64,000 nucleotides of DNA, from assembly GCA_963701325.1 (NCBI GenBank), contig OY969604.1, forward strand, positions 3,348,001 through 3,412,000. The letters are read 5' to 3'. The stretch is from Bog-756 sp963701325 (GTDB taxonomy: Bacteria; Actinomycetota; Acidimicrobiia; Acidimicrobiales; RAAP-2). Positions within the stretch are counted from its first letter, which is position 1, and every line of letters begins with the position of its first letter. A program made the position numbers and the translations under genes. Positions 33,435-43,174 of this stretch are shown piece after piece. The notes under the pieces were generated by a model. That model saw only the letters and a list, made by a program, of their open reading frames with translations, ran no database searches and was not told where the DNA came from.

Positions 33435-34390
33435 CGTCCGGCTCCCTCGGGTCGACCGACCGGCGAGTCGGCGACGTAGCCGTGCCGTTCGAGGAAGGCG
33501 AGGAGGACGTCGACCGCCTCGGTCGCGTCCGCCGGCTCCACCACGGTGGGGGGGTCGTGGGCTGCGAGGGCCCCGGTCAGCGCGAGCACCCGGACCCGGG
33601 GATCATCGTCATCGGGCGCCGGGACGATCCGGGTGCGGGGACGGAACCGGGTGGTCGCCCCGATCTGCTCGTCTCCGATAACGGCTGCCGACACCGCTGT
33701 GCCGATCGCAGCGAGCACCGGAGGGGAGGTATCGACAGGCACCCGCACACCCTCTGCCGAGAGCGCGCCGGACAGCGACGCCCTCCGCAGCCGGACCCCC
33801 GCGCCCTCCACCGAGCAGACCGCGGGCAACGGAACACGGAGCCGCTCGCGCCAGCCGGCGTCGAGACGACGTTCGACCAGGAGCTCCCGCTCCCCTGCAC
33901 GGCTCCGCGCCTCGATCGCGACCAATCCCAGCGCCTGGGCGGCACCCAATTCGTGCGCGAGGTAGGCGGGCAGCGCACCGGTGCCGCGGTCGACGGAGCG
34001 GTCTCCGCAGACCACCAGGTCCACGGGCCCGTGGGGAGCCAGCGCAGCCGCCAGGGCGCGGGCCAGCCACCGCTCGTCGCCGGCCAGCTCGCGGGTGTAC
34101 CCCGGCCCGTCCTGCTCGTCCGCGAGTGGGATCCGGACCACGTCGATGCCGAGTGCGAGCACCTCACGCAGTACCGGCTCGATCGACGCCGGCCCCGCGG
34201 CAATTGCGATCACGCGACCCGACCAGGCCTCGGCGATGCGCAGGGCGTGCTCGAGCGCCGCCCCGTCGGCCGCGGTGAGCCCGACGCCGAGCGGATCGCG
34301 GGTCACCGCGCCGGTCAGCGGGTCGATGCCTGTCCGGAGGTCGGTGATCCGGACGCAGGCGACCACCAGGGGGCGTTCGGTCACGGTCAT
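33431..34390 (-). CDS. Electron transfer flavoprotein beta-type subunit (EtfB/FixA-like)
   Basis: A 319-residue EtfB/FixA homologue. The N-terminal region binds AMP or FAD in this family: VVACVRITD, DPLGVGLTAADGAALEHAL, and DLVVCGDRSVDRGTGALPAYLAHELG, with Asp/Gly residues of the nucleotide site. The C-terminal extension is longer than in housekeeping EtfB. It pairs with EtfA, four genes upstream in the same operon, with fixX and fixC in between. It likely takes electrons from mycofactocin-dependent enzymes or reduced mycofactocin. Confidence 0.88.
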   Translation of the reverse strand: MTVTERPLVVACVRITDLRTGIDPLTGAVTRDPLGVGLTAADGAALEHALRIAEAWSGRVIAIAAGPASIEPVLREVLALGIDVVRIPLADEQDGPGYTRELAGDERWLARALAAALAPHGPVDLVVCGDRSVDRGTGALPAYLAHELGAAQALGLVAIEARSRAGERELLVERRLDAGWRERLRVPLPAVCSVEGAGVRLRRASLSGALSAEGVRVPVDTSPPVLAAIGTAVSAAVIGDEQIGATTRFRPRTRIVPAPDDDDPRVRVLALTGALAAHDPPTVVEPADATEAVDVLLAFLERHGYVADSPVGRPEGAGR

Positions 34391-34689
34391 CCGTGGTGGA
34401 AGACGACGCCGTACCCGCCGTCCGGATAGGTCCAGGTGATCGCGCCCTCGTGGTTGCAGACCATGTAGCAGGTCCCGCACTCGAAGCATTCCTCGTAATT
34501 GAACAGGATGCCGCCGTCCGAGGTCGGGGCGAAGAGGTTGGCCGGACAGGCGGTGACACAGGACTGGGTCGTACACGACCTGCACACCTCGGAGTCGACG
34601 GTGATGTGAGCGCGGGCTCCGACCCGGAAGTCCACCGTGGCCATCCGCTCCTCGAACGAGATCCCGCGCCAGCGAGGCGGACCACTCAT
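34387..34689 (-). CDS. FixX-like ferredoxin
   Basis: A 100-residue FixX-family ferredoxin. CRSCTTQSCVTACP and ECFECGTCYMVC hold the cluster cysteines, and the C-terminus has the TYPDGGYGVVF stretch seen in FixX. FixX works with FixC, equivalent to the iron-sulfur part of ETF:quinone oxidoreductase. It overlaps etfB and fixC by 4 bases each. Confidence 0.9.
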   Translation of the reverse strand: MSGPPRWRGISFEERMATVDFRVGARAHITVDSEVCRSCTTQSCVTACPANLFAPTSDGGILFNYEECFECGTCYMVCNHEGAITWTYPDGGYGVVFHHG

Positions 34690-35996
34690 CCGAAGATCCT
34701 GAGGCCACGGATGGTGTCGGTGGCCAGTTGGCGGAGGGTCACGCCGTTCCGGGCCGCCGCGTCACGGGTCACCCGGAGGCCGCCGCGCTTCGGCGTGGGG
34801 TTGGTCACGGTGAACAACCCGTCGGCGAGATCGCAGAGGAGTCCCGGGTAGCGCTGCTGGACCCGTTCGGAGAGCACGAGCGACGGTGCCTTGCGCAGCC
34901 GCTTGTGGTCGGCCAGGACGAACTGCCCCTCGAGGTCGGCGCGGTAAGAGGCGAGGCCCCGTGCCGAGCAGTCCCCCGCGGCGAGTGCGCGATCGGCAGC
35001 AGTCCCGGCGGCGTATCCCGACCCGATGGCGAAGTTGACGCCCTCGAGCCAGAGCCCGGCCGCGAGGGTCATGGCCCCGGCGTCGCCCGCCACGAGCAGA
35101 CCGTCGGCCGCCAGCTCGGGCATCGTGTCGTACCCGCCCTCCGGGATGAGGTGGGCCGAGTACTCCCGCAGGGTGGCTCCCCGGAGCAACGGGGCGATGG
35201 CCGGATGCGCCTTCAAGTCGGCGATGAGCTCCTCCGGCCGGCGCTTGGTCGCAGCCAGCTCGGGAACCGAGAGCACGACCCCGATGCTCACCGTCTGCGC
35301 GTTGGTATAGAGGAAGCCGCCGCCGGGGACCGGCCCGGTGCACCCGAGCATCTCGATGTCGACGCCCTCGTGATCGCTGACCCCGAACCGCTCGTTGATG
35401 GCCTCCGGAGGCAGGTCGAGGACCTCCTTGACCCCGAGGGTGTGGTGGGGTGCGTCGGCCTGCGGCAGCAGCCCGGCCTCCTTGGCCAGGAAGGAGTTGA
35501 CCCCGTCGCAGGCGATCACGACCGGAGCCAGCAGTTCGCCGTCGTCGCGGTCCGTGCGGACGCCGACCACCCGCCCGGTGGGGTCGCGCAGGAGGCCGGT
35601 GGCGACGGTGGAGGGCACCAGGCGGGCTCCTGCCGCGGTCGCCTTGCCGGCCAGCCAGGCATCGAAGTGGCCGCGCACGGTCGTGAACCCGTTGTAGGGG
35701 GCGGCACCCCAGTCGTGGGACCGGTAGTCGACCGAGAGGGATTGGGCCGGGGTCATGATCATCGTGGAGCGTCGGACGACCCAGCGTTCGACCGGCACCT
35801 CCTCCCACCAGCGCGGGACGATCTCGTCGAGCACGCGGCCGTAGACGACGCCGCCGTAGACGTTCTTCGAGCCGGGGAACGGCCCGCGTTCGAGGAGGAC
35901 GACCGATCGCCCGGCCCGGGCGAGTGCGAGGGCGGCCGCCGCGCCGGCCGGTCCAGCCCCCACCACCACGGCGTCCACATCGGTCCGGTCAGCCAC
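34686..35996 (-). CDS. FixC-like ETF:quinone oxidoreductase flavoprotein
   Basis: A 436-residue flavoprotein. The FAD motif is VVVGAGPAGAAAALALARAG at the N-terminus, with SKNVYGGVVYGRVL, a second FAD segment LLVAGDAGAM and EGVNFAIGSGYAAG, all typical of FixC and ETF-QO. It would accept electrons from the EtfAB pair and pass them to quinone, with FixX as its iron-sulfur partner. It overlaps etfA by 8 bases. Confidence 0.9.
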   Translation of the reverse strand: MADRTDVDAVVVGAGPAGAAAALALARAGRSVVLLERGPFPGSKNVYGGVVYGRVLDEIVPRWWEEVPVERWVVRRSTMIMTPAQSLSVDYRSHDWGAAPYNGFTTVRGHFDAWLAGKATAAGARLVPSTVATGLLRDPTGRVVGVRTDRDDGELLAPVVIACDGVNSFLAKEAGLLPQADAPHHTLGVKEVLDLPPEAINERFGVSDHEGVDIEMLGCTGPVPGGGFLYTNAQTVSIGVVLSVPELAATKRRPEELIADLKAHPAIAPLLRGATLREYSAHLIPEGGYDTMPELAADGLLVAGDAGAMTLAAGLWLEGVNFAIGSGYAAGTAADRALAAGDCSARGLASYRADLEGQFVLADHKRLRKAPSLVLSERVQQRYPGLLCDLADGLFTVTNPTPKRGGLRVTRDAAARNGVTLRQLATDTIRGLRIFG

Positions 35997-37083
35997 GGAC
36001 CCCGCCGGTTCCGGTCGAGCGTGCGTCCAGCGGCGCGACCCCGAGCCGCCGTGCGAGTTCGACCAGCAGCGCCTGCGCGTCGGTCACCACGCCCAGGTCT
36101 GCCATGGCCGTCATGGGCGCGGCGGCGTCGGTGTTCACGCTCACCACGTGACGCGGGGCACCGAGTCCGCCGACGTGCTGGGCTGCACCCGACACGCCGA
36201 GGGCGACGTAGAGGTCGGGGTCGATCGCAACGCCGGTGGTGCCGATCTGGCGTTCGTACCCGGTCCAGCCTGCGTCGGTGGCCACCCGGGTCGCGCCGGC
36301 CGAACCGCCGAGCGCGGCGGCCACCGCGCCCAGCAGATCGAAGACGGCTTCGGCTCGGCGGTCGTCGTCCCCCGCGACCAGACCCGCGCCACCGGCGAGC
36401 ACCCGGGTGGCGTCGGCCAGGTCCATGGTGCGCAGGTCGGGCTCGAGGAGCGCGTCGAACTCGGGCTCGGCCGCGCGGTCGGTCGTCGGTGGGTCGCCAC
36501 CGAGACCGCCGAGGATCACCGGCTCGAGGTCGCGGTGCCCGGTTGGCGCGCCCAGCCGTTCGGGAGGCTCCGGTCGGCGTGCGCGGCTGTGGCCGACGAG
36601 CGTGACCACGGCCGGACCGGACACCTCGACCGGGACGAGGATCCGGTCGTCGAGCCGGGCGACGAGGGCCTGCACCCGCATCGCGCCGTTGACGCCCCCG
36701 ACGCGGTCCGGGCCGCCGGGTCCCTCGCCTGAGACACAGGTTGCGGTCAGCGCTCGCGCCACGAGTGGCCGCTCGCACTGCGCGGCGAGGCGAGGCGCGA
36801 GGTCCCGGCCGTCTGGGGACGCAGGGAGGAGGACCAGCGGCACGGGCCCGCACTCGGGAGCCAGGGCCAGGGCCAGCTCGCCCGGCCGGAAGGCGTCACC
36901 GGTCTCACACCACCGCACCGCGGCGGCGTCGGCCAGTGACGCGGCGGCCGTCTCGGCGCCCGATCCCACCACCAGCACGTGCCCGCCGGCCTCGGACACC
37001 GTTTCGTCGGTCCCCCCGGGAGGCGCCCCGCCGCGGACCACGATCACCGCCAGGGTGCGGGAGGTCCTGCCGGTCCTGCTCAC
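35989..37083 (-). CDS. Electron transfer flavoprotein alpha-type subunit (EtfA/FixB-like)
   Basis: A 364-residue EtfA/FixB homologue. The C-terminal FAD domain is clear: VLAGGAGLV, GATRVATDAGW, QIGTTGVAIDPDLYVALGVSGAAQH and SVNTDAAAPMTAMADLGVV, which are the conserved FAD contacts. The N-terminal domain is more diverged. The GTG at 37083 overlaps the stop of the OYE gene (GTGA). It forms a heterodimer with the EtfB-type protein of this operon. Confidence 0.9.
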   Translation of the reverse strand: MSRTGRTSRTLAVIVVRGGAPPGGTDETVSEAGGHVLVVGSGAETAAASLADAAAVRWCETGDAFRPGELALALAPECGPVPLVLLPASPDGRDLAPRLAAQCERPLVARALTATCVSGEGPGGPDRVGGVNGAMRVQALVARLDDRILVPVEVSGPAVVTLVGHSRARRPEPPERLGAPTGHRDLEPVILGGLGGDPPTTDRAAEPEFDALLEPDLRTMDLADATRVLAGGAGLVAGDDDRRAEAVFDLLGAVAAALGGSAGATRVATDAGWTGYERQIGTTGVAIDPDLYVALGVSGAAQHVGGLGAPRHVVSVNTDAAAPMTAMADLGVVTDAQALLVELARRLGVAPLDARSTGTGGVRG

Positions 37084-39050
37084 AGGCCGACCGCCACCCG
37101 GTGACCCTCGATGACCGCGGCGTGGGCCCTCCGTGGGGCGAGGCAGTCGCCGATGCGGTGGACCTCGAAGGGTGCGCCCGCCAGCTCGTGGAAGAGGTGA
37201 TCGTCGGACTGCTGGTGCACGGCGCAGACCACCCAGTCGCAGTGGCGGACCTGGTCGGTGCCCGTCGGGTGGTGCTGGAGGGTGAGCAGCAGCGGTCCAC
37301 CGTCGCCCTCGCCGGCCCGGGCCACGCCCATCGGGACCAGGTCGACGCTCTGGCCGATGCCCTTGGCGTGGGCTCTCACGTTCCACAGCTCCAGGTCGAG
37401 GGTGATGCCCAGATCCTGGCCCACGACCATCGCGTTGGTCACGATCTCGACCGCGCAGCCGCGGTCCGCCAGGAGCTCGGCCGTCGAGGTGGCCTGGTGG
37501 AACCCGAGCTCGTCGACGAGGACGACCCTGCCCTCGGGGTGGACCCGGTCCTCGAGGACGTCGCGCACGTCGACCACCGTCGACTCGTCCCCGGCCCACC
37601 ACGGGCGGAGGGGACGCGCACCGGTGGCCACGATGACCGCGTCCGGCGTCTCGGCGCGGACCGAGGCCGCGGTGGCCTCCACGCCGGTGCGGAGCTCCAC
37701 GCCCTCGCGCCGGGCCGCCACGATGAGGTTGCGTGCGATGTCGAGGAACTCGGCGCGACTGGGCACCGTGGCTGCCACGTTGGCCTGGCCCCCGAGGCGG
37801 CCGTGGCGTTCGAAGAGGACGACCCGGTGGCCGCGCTCGGCTGCGGTGACTGCGGCTTGGAGCCCACCGGGCCCCCCGCCGACCACCACCACCCGGCGCC
37901 GGCGGCGGGGGAGCGGGATGATGGCCGCCTCGCGGCCGGTGACCGGGTTCTCGATGCAGCCGAGCCACCGGTTGAGGCCCATCCGGCCGACGCACTCCTG
38001 ATTGCAGGAGAGACAGGTCCGGATGTCGGTGGCGTGGCCCGACCGGGCCTTTGCTGCGAAGTCCGGGTCGGCGATCTGGCCCCGGACCACACCGACCAGG
38101 TCACAGATCCCGTCGACCAGGGCCCGGTCGGCTTGCAACGGGTCCTTGAACCTGCCGACCCCGACGACCGGGAGCCCCACCGCCTCGCGGATGGCGCTGG
38201 GGACGAACAGGGCGTATCCGGGCGGGACCTGCATGCTCGCCTCGATCATGTAGAGGGTCGCGGTGGCCACGCCGATCGACGTGTTGATGTAGTCGACCTG
38301 GCCGGTGGCCTCGACCATGCGGGCGATGCCGACCGCGTCCTCGATCCCGGTCCCGCCCTCGATGAGCTCGTCCCCGCAGAGACGGACGCCGAGCGCGTAT
38401 CCCGGACCGATCGTCGACCGGACCGCCTCGACGATCTCGAGCAGGAGCCTGGCCCGGTTGGCGAGGGACCCCCCGTACTCGTCCTCGCGGGTATTGGTGG
38501 CGGGCGAGAGGAATCCGCGCACGATGGACGAGTGCGAGCACTGCAGCTCGATCCCGTCGAATCCTCCCGCGGTGCAGTGGGCGGCGACGAGTGCGTAGCC
38601 GTCGATGATCTCTCTGATCTCGTGGGGTTCGACGGCCTTCGGCACTTCGCGGAACAGCGGGTCGGCGACCGGGCTCGGTGCCCAGACCGGAAGGCGGGTG
38701 TACATGCTCGAGGCCTGACCCCCGTTGTGGTTGATCTGGGCGAAGATCGGGACGTCGTGGGCGTGCACCGCGTCGGTCATCCGTCGGTACCCGTCGATCA
38801 CCTCCGGCCGGTATCCGTGGATGAGCTTCTCGTAGGGCCAGTCGGTCGGATGGGTCGAGTGCTCCTCGGTGATGACCAGCCCTGCACCGCCAGCGGCCCG
38901 GGCCGCGTAGTAGGCGGCATGCTGCTCGGTGGGCAGACCGTCGGTCGCGTAGTTGGTGAGGTGGGCCGAGAACACGATTCGATTGGCCACGGTGACCGGC
39001 CCCAGCCGAAGGGGCGTGAAGAGGTGGCGGTACCGGCCGGAGGCGCTCAC
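37080..39050 (-). CDS. Mycofactocin-system FadH/OYE-family oxidoreductase
   Basis: A 656-residue enzyme with the 2,4-dienoyl-CoA reductase layout. An N-terminal old-yellow-enzyme TIM barrel binds FMN (FAQINHNGGQ, FDGIELQCSHSSIVRGFLSP). A 4Fe-4S linker follows, CLSCNQECVGRMGLNRWLGC (residues about 345-364), and then a FAD/NAD(P)-binding Rossmann domain with VVVGGGPGGLQAA. Homologues are found specifically in mycofactocin operons of actinobacteria; their substrate is not established. It lies 12 bases after the SDR gene and overlaps etfA, so it could feed electrons into the ETF module. Confidence 0.9.
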   Translation of the reverse strand: MSASGRYRHLFTPLRLGPVTVANRIVFSAHLTNYATDGLPTEQHAAYYAARAAGGAGLVITEEHSTHPTDWPYEKLIHGYRPEVIDGYRRMTDAVHAHDVPIFAQINHNGGQASSMYTRLPVWAPSPVADPLFREVPKAVEPHEIREIIDGYALVAAHCTAGGFDGIELQCSHSSIVRGFLSPATNTREDEYGGSLANRARLLLEIVEAVRSTIGPGYALGVRLCGDELIEGGTGIEDAVGIARMVEATGQVDYINTSIGVATATLYMIEASMQVPPGYALFVPSAIREAVGLPVVGVGRFKDPLQADRALVDGICDLVGVVRGQIADPDFAAKARSGHATDIRTCLSCNQECVGRMGLNRWLGCIENPVTGREAAIIPLPRRRRRVVVVGGGPGGLQAAVTAAERGHRVVLFERHGRLGGQANVAATVPSRAEFLDIARNLIVAARREGVELRTGVEATAASVRAETPDAVIVATGARPLRPWWAGDESTVVDVRDVLEDRVHPEGRVVLVDELGFHQATSTAELLADRGCAVEIVTNAMVVGQDLGITLDLELWNVRAHAKGIGQSVDLVPMGVARAGEGDGGPLLLTLQHHPTGTDQVRHCDWVVCAVHQQSDDHLFHELAGAPFEVHRIGDCLAPRRAHAAVIEGHRVAVGL

Positions 39051-39062
39051 GGTCGTCCCTCC

Positions 39063-39911
39063 TCAGCGTGCCGTCGCACCGGCGTCGACCGTCATCGTGT
39101 GCCCGGTCACGTACCGCGACTCGTCGGAGGCCAAGAAGAGCACCGCATTGGTGACGTCCTCGGAACGGACGACGCTCACCGGTATCGAGTTGAGGAAGAG
39201 GGATCCAACGTCGGGGCTCGCGTCGATGCGTTCGGTGAGGCCTTCCATCGCCGCCAGCATCGGGGTGTCCACGCCGGTCGGATGGACCGTGTTGACCCGG
39301 ACGCCCTTGGACGCCAGCTCGTTGGAGAGGCTGCGCATGACCCCGACCAACCCGTGCTTCGAGGCGACGTAGGGGGTGAAGAACGGCTGACCCTTGAGCC
39401 CGGCGACGGAGCTGATCAGGATGATCGACCCGCCGCCGCTGTCGAGCAGATGTGGGATGGATGCCACGCAGGTGTTCCAGGCCCCGGTCAGGTTGACCCC
39501 GAGGATCGTGTCCCACAGGTCGGGCGTGACCTCGTCCCAGCGCTGGACGGAGCACACCCCGGCGTTGGCCACGACGATGTCGAGGTGGCCGAGGTCAGCG
39601 GTGCCCGTGGTCACCGCGTCGGCAAGGGCTCCGGCATCGCGCACGTCGACCGAGGCGGTCACGATCCGGCCACCGGCGGTCTCGACCTGGCGCGCGGTCT
39701 CGGCGAGGTCGGTCGGGGTCGCCAATGGATAGGTCAGCCCGGCGATCGGGGCGCAGACATCGAGGGCGATGATGTCGGCTCCTTCGGCCGCGAGGCGGAC
39801 GGCGTGGCTGCGCCCCTGCCCACGGGCCGCCCCGGTCACCAGTGCGACCTTGCCGGCGACCCGCCCCGGCGCGCGCCGCGCCTCTGCTTGGGTACCCACC
39901 GCGGTGCTCAT
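39063..39911 (-). CDS. Mycofactocin-coupled SDR oxidoreductase
   Basis: A 282-residue SDR. GKVALVTGAARGQGRSHAV near residues 20-38 is the hallmark start of the mycofactocin-coupled subfamily (carveol dehydrogenase-like), which holds NAD(H) tightly and needs mycofactocin to turn over. NAGV, SSVAGLKG and the YVASK catalytic motif are present. It sits between the two OYE genes in the mft operon. Its physiological alcohol substrate is unknown. Confidence 0.92.
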   Translation of the reverse strand: MSTAVGTQAEARRAPGRVAGKVALVTGAARGQGRSHAVRLAAEGADIIALDVCAPIAGLTYPLATPTDLAETARQVETAGGRIVTASVDVRDAGALADAVTTGTADLGHLDIVVANAGVCSVQRWDEVTPDLWDTILGVNLTGAWNTCVASIPHLLDSGGGSIILISSVAGLKGQPFFTPYVASKHGLVGVMRSLSNELASKGVRVNTVHPTGVDTPMLAAMEGLTERIDASPDVGSLFLNSIPVSVVRSEDVTNAVLFLASDESRYVTGHTMTVDAGATAR

Positions 39912-39921
39912 CGTGCCGTGC

Positions 39922-41906
39922 TCACGACGCGACCGCTCCGGCCACCGCGGTCAGCGGCACTCCGGACACGCCGCACGCTTCGAGGGCGCGTCGCCGTCCC
40001 TCGAGGACCGCCTCGAGCATGCTGCGCGGTGCCACGCAGTCGCCGGCACGGGGCGTGCCCGGTCGCTCGAGATAGAGGGACTCCTCCGCACGGCGGTGTG
40101 CGCAGTCGATGACCACCGCGCAGGCGACGTCCCGCACCGCACCGGTCCAGACGTCCTCCACCCACACCGACCCGTCGCGGACAGCGCGGAGGCGAGCCCG
40201 GAGCTCGCGTCGGACCCCGAGCGCGCTGGAGCCGGGTGTTGGCGTCGGCCAGGTCACCCGAACGCGCGAGCAGTGTGCCTGCGATCTGGTCGGGCGTGAC
40301 CAGCGACACGGTCCGTCCGGCCTCGGCCAGCCATTCCGCCACACCGACGGCGATCGGCCCGCCGACCGGATCGTGGACGACGACCGGTCCGTCGGGAAGG
40401 TCCGCGGGGGAGCCGGCAAGGGCGGTGGCTGCGTCGATCACCGGTCGGGAGCCGTCGGAGCGGAACGCGGGCGGCGCCGGCCGTGCCCCGGTGGCCAGGA
40501 TCACCGCCGACCCCCGCGTGAGGGGATCGTCCAGATCGGAGGCTGTCGCCTCCCGTCCGGTCTCGATGACCACGCCCTGACGGCGGCACTCTGACTCGAG
40601 CCATGCGGCCAGGTCGGCGAGGCGGCGGCGTCCCGGGCCGACCGCAGCGGCACGCAGGGCGCCTCCGGCACGCTCGGTCCGTTCGAGCACCCGTACCCGC
40701 CAGCCGCGCGCCGACAGCACCCGCGCACACTCGAGCCCTGCTACTCCGGCACCCACCACCAGCGCTTCGTCGGGCTGGGCCGGCGCGGGCGCGGCGAGGG
40801 GGTCCGGGTCGACGGTCTCGTGCCCGCTGCGGGGCTCTCCGACGCAGCTGACCAGCGGGTTCCGGTTGTCCCGGACCTGGCACGCCTGGTTGCAGAGGAT
40901 GCACGGCCGTGCGCGTTCGCCGGCACCCGCCCGGACCAGCTCGACCAGGCGGGGCTCGGCGATCTGGGCCCGGGTCATCTCGACGAGGTCGGCGATCCCG
41001 GAGGCGAGCGCCGTCTCGGCGACGTCGGGGTCGACCACGCTCCCCTGGAGCACGATCGCCACCCGGCCGGCAGCCGCGGTCCGCATGGCCCGGCAGAGCT
41101 CGAGATTGGTGGCAGCCGGCGTGTGGGCGTCGGGCCGGTAGGCGGACGTCGAGTACGGGCCGCCGCGCACCACGACGAGCAGGTCGACGCGGTCTGCCAG
41201 CGCCTCGACCTGCGCGGCCGCGAGCTCGGGGGTGACCCCGGCCCACGGGGCGAGCTCGTCGCAGGACAGCCGGAGACCGACCAGGAATCCCGGGCCGACT
41301 GCCGTGCGCACCGCGTCGAGGACCTCCCTCGTCATGCGGAGTCGGTCCTCCCCGTAGCCGTCCCCGCGCTGGTTGGTCAGTCCCGAGTGGAACTGGCGCA
41401 GGAGCGAGTACTGCCCGGCGTCCACCTCCACCCCGTCGAGGCCCGACGCCACCGCCAGCCGGGCCGAGGACGCAAACCCGTCCACCACGGAGTCGATCTC
41501 GGCAGGTCCCATCTCGAGGGGCATCTCGCGGCTGATCGCGTCGGCGACCCGGGACGGGGCCCAGAGCACCGACTGGGAGTGGTCGCTCGATCCCTGCCCG
41601 CCGGCGTGCCCGAGACCGGCGAGCACCACCGTCCCGTGCGGTCGGAGCGCGTCGGCCACGGCCCGCCACCCCGGGCCGCACGCCGAGGCCAACGGAGCCC
41701 GCTCGTAGGGCCAGTCGGAGGGGTGGACCGAGGCCGTCTCGGTGACGACCACCCCCGCACCGCCGGCGCGCACGCGCCGCGTAGTAGGCCACATGGCGGT
41801 GGCCGATCGAGCGGCCGGTCCCCAGGTTGGTCTCGTGTGGGCCGAAGACCACCCGCGAGGGGAGCCGTACGCCGGCCACCAGGACGGGGTCGGTGAGCGT
41901 GTCCAC
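39922..41906 (-). pseudogene. Second mycofactocin-system FadH/OYE-family oxidoreductase, frameshifted twice
   Basis: A full-length homologue of the neighbouring OYE/FadH enzyme is readable only across three frames. It starts at GTG 41906 just after mftC. The first break is near 41771, after the AYYAARA motif, and the second is near 40227, after ADANTRLQ. Each looks like one extra base in a CGCGC context. Between and after the breaks the protein is conserved: GHAGGQGSSDHS, the cluster motif CILCNQACQVRDN, a Rossmann domain VVGAGVAGLEC, and the C-terminus DCVAPRSMLEAVLEGRR. It may be a recent pseudogene or an indel error in the assembly; equal breaks in similar GC-rich runs make error plausible. 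Confidence 0.85.
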
Positions 41907-41908
41907 CG

Positions 41909-43174
41909 TCAGCCGCCCAGGTGTCGCGGCGCGTCTCCGGCGAGCGGGTCCGCGTCGCACGCGCGGACCGGGCGCCCGTTCGGGATCGCACGCGGCGCGG
42001 TGGGGGACGGGGTCATGGCGACAGCCACGCGCCGTGGGCGGCGTGAGTGGTCGGGCGAGGATCGGGGGGGCGTGCGGCGGCTCAGCACGGCGAGGGCGCG
42101 CTCGCCGTGGCCGAGGACACATTCGGGGTCGGGGCCGTCGAGGGGGAGGCCGGTGAAGAATTTGGCGGCCATGCACCCTCCCCGGCAGGCGTCGAACTGT
42201 CCGCAGGAGGTGCAGGCTCCTGCGCTCTGTGGAGCGCGGAGCTCGGTGAACAGTTCCGACTCGCGCCACACCGTTGCGAACCCGCCGGTCGATCGCACGT
42301 TGCCGGCGAGGAACTCCTCATGGATCGCGAAGGGACAGGCGTAGACGTCGCCCACCGGGTCGATCAGGCAGACCACCCGGCCCGCGCCGCAGAGGTTGAG
42401 TCCGGGGAGCGAGCCCCCGTACCCGCCGAGATGGAAGAAGGAGTCGCCGGTCAACACCTCCTCGCCGTGGACGACCAGCCAGTCGTAGAGGGTGCGCTGT
42501 TGTTCGGACGTCGGGTGGAGATCGTCCCAGACGTCGGCGCCCCGGCCGGACGGTCGCAGCCGCGTCAGCCGGAGCTGGGCCCCATGCTGATCCGCGAGGG
42601 CGCGGAAGTCGTCGAGCTGGGGGACGTTGTGCCGGGTGACCACCACCGAGAGCTTGAATCCGGAGAACCCGGCAGCGCTGAGGTGCTCCATCGCGGTCAT
42701 CGCCGTGGCGAAGGACCCGTCCCCCCGCACCGCGTCGTTGACCGCCGCCGTGGCCCCGTCGAGGGAGATCTGCACGTCGACGTAGTCGCTCGCCGCGAGT
42801 CGGGCCGCGACATCGGCGGTGATGCGGGACCCGTTGGTCGAGAACTTGACCCCGACGTGGTGTGCGGTCGCGTACTCGACGAGCTCCCAGAAGTCGGCCC
42901 GTACGGTGGGCTCACCCCCGCCGATGTTGACGTAGAAGATCTGCATCCGTTCGTACTCGTCGATGAGTGCACGGCACTCCTGGGTGGTGAGCTCCCGCGG
43001 GTCGCGTCGTCCCGAGCTCGACAGGCAGTGCACGCAGGCCAGGTTGCAGGCGTAGGTGAGCTCCCAGGTCAGACAGATCGGGGCGTCCAGACCCCGTTCG
43101 AGATGGTCGACCAGGCGGGTCCTCGGCGCGGCGTCCGGTCCTGGATGCCGGATCGGGGTGGCGAGCAGGGTCAC
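41909..43174 (-). CDS. mftC: Mycofactocin radical SAM maturase MftC
   Basis: A 421-residue radical SAM enzyme. The cluster motif CNLACVHC is at about residues 43-50, with GGGEPT downstream. The C-terminal SPASM domain carries CGAGRVVC, DVYACPF and the Cys run CTSCGQFDACRGGC. MftC decarboxylates the C-terminal Tyr of MftA and forms a C-C bond to the adjacent Val. A 50-residue Arg/Pro-rich tail after the SPASM domain makes it longer than typical family members. The GTG at 43174 overlaps the mftB stop. Confidence 0.95.
   Translation of the reverse strand: MTLLATPIRHPGPDAAPRTRLVDHLERGLDAPICLTWELTYACNLACVHCLSSSGRRDPRELTTQECRALIDEYERMQIFYVNIGGGEPTVRADFWELVEYATAHHVGVKFSTNGSRITADVAARLAASDYVDVQISLDGATAAVNDAVRGDGSFATAMTAMEHLSAAGFSGFKLSVVVTRHNVPQLDDFRALADQHGAQLRLTRLRPSGRGADVWDDLHPTSEQQRTLYDWLVVHGEEVLTGDSFFHLGGYGGSLPGLNLCGAGRVVCLIDPVGDVYACPFAIHEEFLAGNVRSTGGFATVWRESELFTELRAPQSAGACTSCGQFDACRGGCMAAKFFTGLPLDGPDPECVLGHGERALAVLSRRTPPRSSPDHSRRPRRVAVAMTPSPTAPRAIPNGRPVRACDADPLAGDAPRHLGG

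Noticed and set aside
33431..37083. FixABCX as part of nitrogen fixation
   Set aside because: No nif genes are present, and the set lies inside a mycofactocin operon with overlapping genes.
37080..39050. OYE/FadH protein as MftD
   Set aside because: Its domain layout (TIM barrel, 4Fe-4S linker, Rossmann domain) differs from the lactate-dehydrogenase-like MftD; replacement of its function is only a hypothesis.
40254..42269. Long minus-strand frame spanning mftC and the OYE gene as a fusion protein
   Set aside because: It reads mftC in the wrong frame; only its part below 41906 is OYE-like, which is explained by a frameshift.
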